Assembly (NCBI GenBank): GCA_034190875.2
Contig: CM067358.1
Location: forward strand, 56,090,856 to 56,154,855
Length of the DNA stretch: 64,000 nt
Direction of reading: 5' to 3'
Source: Urechis unicinctus
Taxonomy: Eukaryota; Annelida; Polychaeta; Xenopneusta; Urechidae
Shown in pieces: positions 57,101-64,000 of the stretch. Made by a program: the position numbers and the translations under genes. The notes beneath the pieces were generated by a model, which had not been told where the DNA came from, did not search any database, and was given only the letters and a program-made list of their open reading frames with translations. Numbering within the stretch: position 1 is the stretch's first letter; each line of letters opens with the position of its first letter.

Positions 57101-57358
57101 AGAAGTGATAAAGAATTAGTTTGATTAGGGCTGTGCCATTAAAGAACTATCATAACCGAGGATCGCATCGTAAGTCGGACCTTGAAAGCCATATTAAAGC
57201 ATAGTTTGTGTTATGTTGAGGTAATATGAACCCGATATCAATGTACATTAAACGGATAAGTCGCCAATATTTAAGGCATTCATCGACTCGACAAGGTCAG
57301 ACAGACGTTGTCTTGGCCCGTTCAATGCTAACTTCTACTGCTTAATAGACTGCCTATA
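54182..57358. other. Intergenic sequence, nothing recognised
   Basis: About 3.2 kb with frames up to 89 codons (54818-55087) and no known motif, exon boundary or RNA gene. Confidence 0.5.
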
Positions 57359-57455
57359 CAATGCTCTTTATAAATGTTCAGGTAAGTTGAATTCCGTGAA
57401 CGCTCCCGTGAAGAGGTGGTGATTTGTTCATCCGCCAAACATTATAGTGCTTATA
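57359..57455 (+). repeat. Short duplication, left copy
   Basis: Matches 57911-58009: AATGCTC/TTTTAT.AATGTTCA.GGTA, then AGTTGAATTCCGTGAACGCT, then GTGAAGAGGTGGTGATT, then CATTATAGTG. Identity is high over about 95 bp. A weak continuation may exist to the left. No function is evident. Confidence 0.9.
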
Positions 57456-57910
57456 TAATATTTGGCATTGTGTGTCCATTTCTTTCTCTCTAACTTTGTC
57501 TTCTAGCTTTGTAGAAGTGAACTTTAAGAAACGAAGGGATTCCAATGATGCATCAGTAGATGTTACGGGAAAACAAACATGAGAAGACGTATTGAAGCAT
57601 GACTTTCTTTGCTTACCGATCAACACTCAAAAGAGACTCTGGATATATTCAATGCGTGCATTGCACAGGCCACTACTATGGTGTACTAAGTCACTACGAG
57701 AGCTTGATCCAATTCAGGAGTGTTCATGAGTGATGTAAGCTGTTATTCCAAAGTTGACGCATTCTCACAACTTATAGGAGCCGGTCAGTGGCAAGGTGAA
57801 TTACTGATGACCATTCATCATTACACGACATATGTTGTGTTAATGCCAAGGGCGATGTACCGTTGCAGAAGATGCATTGTATCAGCGCCGAGAGTTATGT
57901 TTAAGTACAC
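57456..57910. other. Spacer between short duplicates
   Basis: Short frames only. Nothing recognised. Confidence 0.5.
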
Positions 57911-58009
57911 GAAATGCTTTTTATGAATGTTCAAGGTAGTTGAATTCCGTGAACGCTCCCTTGAAGAGGTGGTGATTCTTTCATCATCCGCACATTATAG
58001 TGGTTATGA
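57911..58009 (+). repeat. Short duplication, right copy
   Basis: Partner of 57359-57455, ending about 35 bp before the (TATG)n array. The long reading frame that starts in it (57927) is carried by the tetranucleotide array and is not a gene. Confidence 0.9.
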
Positions 58010-58043
58010 TGCCCTCCAGACAACGTTTTATACTATACAGACG

Positions 58044-58311
58044 CATGTATGTATGTATGTATGTATGTATGTATGTATGTATGTATGTATGTATGTATGT
58101 ATGTATGTATGTATGTGTATGTATGTATGTATGTATGTATGTATGTATGTATGTATGTATGTATGTATGTATACGTACGTATGTACGTACGTACGTACGT
58201 ACGTACGTACGTACGTATACGTACGTACGTATGTATGTATGTACGTATGTATGTATGTATGTATGTATGTATGTATGTATGTATGTATGTATGTATGTAT
58301 GTATGTATATG

Positions 58312-58343
<32 letters not shown>

Positions 58344-58644
58344 TGTATGTATGTATGTATGTATGTATGTATGTATGTGTCATGCATGCATGCATGCATA
58401 TGCATGCATGCATGCATGTGCATGCATGCATGCATGCATGCATGTATGTATGTATGTATGTATGTATGTATGTATGTATGTATGTATGTATGTATGTATG
58501 TATGTATGTATGTATGTATGTATGTATGTATGCGTGTATGTATGTATGTATGTATGTATGTATGTATGTATGTATGTATGTATGTATGTATGTATGTATG
58601 TATGTATGTATGTATGTATGTATGTATGTATGTATGTATGTATA
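58044..58644. repeat. (TATG)n array with ACGT and GCAT sub-blocks
   Basis: About 600 bp of tetranucleotide repeats. The main motif is TATG. A block at about 58173-58230 is mostly ACGT, and a block at about 58381-58443 is mostly GCAT, each apparently a transition variant of the main motif that itself expanded. Nearly the entire stretch keeps strict purine-pyrimidine alternation. Long frames (up to 240 codons) result from the array having no stops in several frames. Confidence 0.97.
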
Positions 58645-59426
58645 GATAGAGCTAAAGAGCTGACCAACAAAAAGAGCTTGCAATAAAAGCCATAACGTAA
58701 ACACCGTGCTATTTATCATTGGTTTATATGTATTTCATCACACTTCGATGTCACTGTCACACTTTCGGTTTGGAGTTGATTGCTTACTTCATTAGATAAA
58801 TTAATTCCGCGAATTCCGCTTGAATGATTCCCTTACAAACAGCACATCTGCGGTGTTTAATTCTCCGACCATACTCGTAATTTCCTCCATACTCGTAAAT
58901 GAGGAGTTGAGGGAGTAAACCTAAAATTCAACATTTACAGCTAGCAAGATTGACGACGTTTCAAGTTTTATTTCTTATGCAATTTGTAATAAAAGAGGTA
59001 TCTGCAATCAACCCCCACTAATTCTTACTTAACCGTTATTAAGCGACAACCTTGGATATCATTTAGACCATTTTAACTCTTGACGTAATAATTATTAAGC
59101 AAAATATCCCTTCAACGTGACAAACAATGAAAGTAACCTTATGAATCTGCATAATGCGACAGTTCCACGCACATTTTAAGGAATACACCGGTAGTTAGAC
59201 TCAGAGCTATCCAAGGGACTATAGCCTTACAAGATTTGAAGGTGGACAATATCACATTATGTACCTGAAGCCCGAAGACGATGCAATAGCAAGCGGCTCA
59301 ACATAGCTCCCTTCATGATTCTGGCTTACATATAATTACAAAAGCTGATCTTAGATTCTGCTCTAGATGAAAAGTATTAACATATTGAACAAAGGCTTAT
59401 ACTCTTTCATTGTCATAAACCGTAAA
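58645..59426. other. Intergenic sequence, nothing recognised
   Basis: No domain or exon seen. A tiny duplication TACTCGTAA is visible at about 58871 and 58890. Confidence 0.5.
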
Positions 59427-59540
<114 letters not shown>

Positions 59541-62500
59541 CTGCGCATGCATATAATATTGTCCATTCTAGTATGGTAATACACGAGGCGAGATGCAATC
59601 ATTAAGGAAACGGGTTGACGAAGCTACCCATATTGTTGTACGCTATCCGACCATATTAACGTCACGTCAGAGTATATTACGGCGTTTTATCATCTAACCA
59701 TAGGCTCTAAGCTATCCTGTCGACACAAGCTAAAATATTCGAAATTCAGGGCAGCATATACCGCCCATATCAAGATTGTATTTCATTAATGGGAGTAAGC
59801 AATATCGGTGGTAACCTCGACTAACCAAGAGCACAATAATTGTTGTGATTTTATGAGCCGCAGATGAAATTTTGAAGCGCAGTAAAGTGCTCAATCAAAA
59901 ATCCAGCTCTGACGTAATGATTATGGTCTTTCATTGCCAAGAACAACGTAGTGTTTAAAATAGAAACAGAACGGCATAAAACATCTCCACGACCCAATAT
60001 TGAATATTTTCAACGTGATTACCACAAAATAAAACATGATCAAATAGACTTTAACGGAGAGCCAGATCAAATGAATATTTCAGAATTATCCTTTTAGGGT
60101 ACAATCGCACATAAATATGCGCCATAATATTATGACAATGCTTAAGGCTCAGACGTATCAAGTGATGGAGTTCATGGGGATTGCACACCAGCTGCATTCA
60201 ATGAGCATAGATGCTGCTGGCTCGTACACATGAATTCCAATTGATATTATTTACACCTGGTAATACTACTAACGTTCACCTATATAATGTTAGTTATATA
60301 TGGCACACAGACGCACTATTGGTTAGCATTGAAGGTGATTTAAGTGCACAACTGCTCACGGAGCAAACCCTGTCTAAGGTGGCTCATGGACGTTTGCATT
60401 TTCATAACAGATTCCAAGGTTCCTTAAGTCAACATTCCATTGGGATCTGATAGCTAGAAGGATATGGGGGGTTCCAAGGAGTTTCACACGTAAATCCAAT
60501 GATTGCTGCCAATTTAAAACGCCATCATCTTTAATCGCCTAATTACAACTAAATGAATATCATCTTATCGGTGCCCTCTTTAACAAGGACAAAGCATTGT
60601 TGTACACTTGGCATAATACGTTTGACTCCATCTCGGTATTTCAGATATGTCGTCGCTACAGGTAGGATTACAGTCACACCGCTAACCGAAGCTATGCCAT
60701 CTGGCAGGTGTTATATCCTCATTTCGTTAACGTCAAATTCCCTGCCACCAATAACGCGATAAGGATATTTTTGCGTATTTCGCGGTATGTTTTCGTCCAC
60801 AAATACATCTAGCCCATCATCAGAGGTATAAATGACTTAAAATACAACTGACGGTTGTTCCCGTTTCAATTGCAAAATGCCAGGCTTATCATGCGTCATT
60901 TACATAGACGATACGGAATGATGCGTACAACAAAGTTGTGAAGTACATACATTTGATGACGATGAATCGCTTATTCGTGTGCTTAGACTGTTTTTGCTAA
61001 TTTTCTATGTATTTCACTGGACGGAGTGTTGCGAGGTAAACTGATCATACGATGTTTGCTGGCGAAAGCGAGTTAGCGAGTACTCCAATGATTTCACCAT
61101 AGGCGATCCATTAATGTCAACCTGTATGACTGGAATTCTACATTGCTGTATGTCTCCCGAAAATCATTTTGTTACAGAAATGACTAGATTGCCAACCAAC
61201 GTGGCATTATGGAATTATGTTACAAGAACCCATGCCAGCGTTCGTCGCTTTTCGTGTTCAAAGCTGATGCTTCCAGCGTGAAATTCAATGTCAAAGCAGC
61301 ATACACCGTTGTGAAGTGTTAAGAGTTGGCTCTAAATACCGCAAGTCAGATACAGTAACCGTCATAGTCATCGAATATTGTCTCGATTTACATTCGTATA
61401 TATATATATATATATGTTTGAAGCTTTTCAGAAATATTGTTACAATATTTACGTTTGATTGGTAATAATTTTTGCTTCAGCGCATATATACATATCTAAC
61501 TAGGCGAAGCTGACCAATACTTTACCATTATCTTAATTTTCACTCCGATTTTTACGTCTTGCATTAAATAGTTGCATGGCATAAAATATCATACAATGGC
61601 TTTATCTAGCATCGGTAATGCCCAGTGTCTATCGATTAACATATTATTCACTCCTACCATATGATGTTATATATACGCAATTAAATTAGTCTAATCTCCT
61701 CTATCTACCAATATCACCCTTCTTCGAGCACTAAATTCAAGCGGTTCATAAGGTTTCGAATCCGAAAATGAGTTACCCTTTTATCTCTTAGCGTTTTGGG
61801 TTACTATGGTTCACACTGTTAGCAGAACGAACTCTCGTTCCCTCCTAGTTTTTTTGTACAAAGCGTGTATGATCGCCTGTTATCAATAACGACGACAAAC
61901 ATCTTATGGGTTTGCATGACCTTGTTATATACTTTGGAAAATTATTGGAGAGCTTCGACAACCATAAAGTATGTAGCTAATTTTACGAACATTTCAACAT
62001 GTCTAATACATAAAACATTTACGTGTACCATTTGCTGGGTATGACATCATCATGTCTGTGTCGACAAACATCGACATTTCAAACACGTTCCGTATAACCG
62101 AAAATGCCATTCCCCATGGAATTAAGTTAGTTGCGATGTCACCCGAGCGTGTATATAGCCGTCTCTTTGAGGCTGCCGCGTACAACCCATGTTCAATCAA
62201 GGCTCAGCACTTTTACTATGTTAGCAGTTGATATGACTTTAGGCGTAACACCCTGACCTGCAAAACTAGCGTTCGTTGTATTTAAAAGGAACGGCAAATT
62301 CAGAGGCGTCATGACATGCGCCAAACAGAAAGGGACCACAAATGTCGGAATTGGTTTCGTGTTGCTTAGCAGAAACGCCTCTTCGCTAATAATTGAATCT
62401 ATTAGCTGTCTGTATTGTCCTTTATCGAATCATGCACAGTTTATTGCGTGCTAGCGTGATAATTACACTCCCGATAGTAACAAGTTTAGAGTCTCTTGCT

Positions 62501-63449
62501 GGATGTGTAGAAAGCCAACCTGAATTCATTTGCGGTCCTTTGTGCTGTCGTTATGATCACACCTTTGCGAATAGTCATTTTTGTCTGTTGCCAAACTGGT
62601 AGTCATCCAGCTACATTCACTTGAGGATCATTTCATAGCCTGTTGACTTATTAGGAGTAATCTATGCACCAACGATATTTATGCTAAGCACTGATAAATG
62701 CAGATAACGTTTCGTTAATCTGATGAACATTGGTAGATTTTCCAGTGGCCGAACAGTTAACATTATTTATAGCGCTCCTCTGCCTGTCATTAAACATGCA
62801 TTCCTTTCCACCCTTCAACACCCTTTATACATTATAAGAGGTGTCTAGTACTTATGTTATTGATGTATGGCATATAAACTATACGTACCTGCATCCAAAC
62901 AAACCGTCACTCCGGCATTTTTCTGTTGCATATATATACGTAGAGCATCACGATGGGTCACCATTTGAGCAGATTGTTGCCTGTCATATTTCAAAACACT
63001 TGACAAAAGGACATCGAGTGATTTGGTACATATTTCAAACTTGTTAGAGCTAACAAGAAGGCTTTGTCAGATTGCACAGTAGGTTATGATGTACAATTAC
63101 AGATTTAGCGAAACTTATCTTCCTCTGCAAATTGGTAAAACGTGATCACAAATGATGGCACAATAGTTTACTTAAGAAAACCTGCTTTGCGCTATTCTTT
63201 GATGGGCCGTCTTAAGCGCAGCTCTAAGGGTAATAGCATATCGTAAAGATTTATGTACCGCTGGGCCAATACAGTCACTTCTCGTAAGTCTTCGTTTTTG
63301 ACATATTCTGATGATTATCATAATGTGCAGCACTATATTGCAATCCTTGTGAAAGACTTTATTGCTACCTTGTTACCATTTTGTGGCCCTATGAATTGTT
63401 CGGAGATAATATTCTATGCAGTGGCCACGAATGCGTTGGCATGCAAGTG
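59541..63449. other. Intergenic sequence, nothing recognised
   Basis: About 3.9 kb with frames of at most 79 codons. A short TA run lies at about 61399-61415. GGTTTCGAATCC at about 61753 resembles a tRNA-type B box, but there is no partner A box or cloverleaf. Confidence 0.5.
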
Positions 63450-63580
63450 GTCATACATACATACCTACATACATACATACAGTGCCATACATACATCCAT
63501 ACACATACATACATACAACATACGTACGTACATACATATACATACATACATACACAACATACAGACGGACAGACTAGAAC
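63450..63580 (-). repeat. Degenerate (CATA)n array
   Basis: Repeated CATACATA/TACATACA with ACGTACGT, CACAACATA and CAGACGGACAGAC interruptions. Same tetranucleotide as the 58-kb array but on the opposite strand and far more decayed. The 66- to 112-codon frames here derive from it. Confidence 0.93.
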
Positions 63581-63599
63581 CACATACATAGTTCACACA

Positions 63600-63900
63600 C
63601 ACATGATATATATATATAAACTTCTATATATAAAACCAAAACACACAAACACACTGACTTATATATATATATTGGTAGCAGATATACGATGATATGGTAT
63701 ATTATATAGATATATTTTATATATAACTGGTTAATTTACATATATCATATATATATATAGTATATAAATGTGTATATTAAACCTATCCTATGTTTCTACG
63801 GTATTATTCATGTATACTTATACACATGATATTTATATATTTATAAACAGCATAAAATATGATCATATTTATATATATGAAGTGTATAATCAATATTAAT
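63600..63900. repeat. TA-rich zone with scattered short (TA)n islands
   Basis: Short (TA)4-8 runs are separated by 10-30 bp of other sequence (63606-63618, 63660-63672, 63749-63760 and others). It may be a decayed TA array, similar in texture to the TATA-islanded copies near 21.1 and 50.3 kb. Confidence 0.7.
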
Positions 63901-64000
63901 GCGATAGTTTTATTAATTTATGAAACTCCATGTAGGTTTACGAACAGATTGACAACTGTGTGCATTCACGCACTACTGACTCAATGTGTGGTCAATGTGT

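Noticed and set aside
57927-58719. Reading frames of 135-240 codons on both strands
   Set aside because: They are produced by the (TATG)n array, which lacks stops in several frames, and encode MYVC or HTYI repeats only.
61740-61800. GGTTTCGAATCC resembling a tRNA or SINE B box
   Set aside because: No A box at the proper distance and no cloverleaf can be drawn.

Overview
The window looks like intergenic DNA from a large, repeat-rich eukaryotic genome. AT content is about 60% by eye. There are no prokaryote-style gene clusters. Outside simple repeats no reading frame exceeds about 136 codons, and I see no rRNA, tRNA or CRISPR array. Very long (TA)n arrays, a 600-bp (TATG)n array, (GAT)n/(ATC)n arrays, layered duplications of different ages and two decayed Polinton/Maverick fossils fit an invertebrate animal genome. 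A mollusc such as a cephalopod would match this texture, but that is a guess.

Layout. 1-5.7 kb is unique sequence with one (GAT)n array. 5.7-7.9 kb holds fossil 1, a Polinton remnant with a recognisable protein-primed DNA polymerase B (polB) followed by a hydrophobic/helical accessory gene. 12.17-17.15 kb is a direct tandem array of a ~1.9-kb unit: two young copies and one old partial copy. 20.1-21.6 kb is a decayed array of short duplications running into a long (TA)n tract. A possible host first exon lies on the minus strand at 21.9-22.1 kb. 22.6-23.7 kb holds fossil 2, with the same accessory gene family directly followed by the C-terminal part of a Polinton polB. 27.0-33.7 kb and 37.0-42.5 kb are two old, direct, collinear copies of one segmental duplication, each ending at a (TA)n array. 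42.5-42.7 kb is a perfect 21-bp inverted repeat around (TA)n. 49.9-51.2 kb is a (TA)n array followed by a tandem duplication whose first copy is peppered with TATA islands. 52.6-54.2 kb has a direct repeat pair. 57.4-58.6 kb has a short duplication abutting the (TATG)n array. 59.4 kb has (ATC)n, and 63.4-63.9 kb is degenerate (CATA)n plus TA-rich DNA.

No set of genes works together here. The content is fossil mobile elements, duplications and microsatellites. The main results are the pairing of the accessory gene with Polinton polB in two separate fossils, and the repeated finding that the longest microsatellites sit at edges of duplicated segments. All similarities were judged by eye and from memory of the families; no search or alignment program was run.
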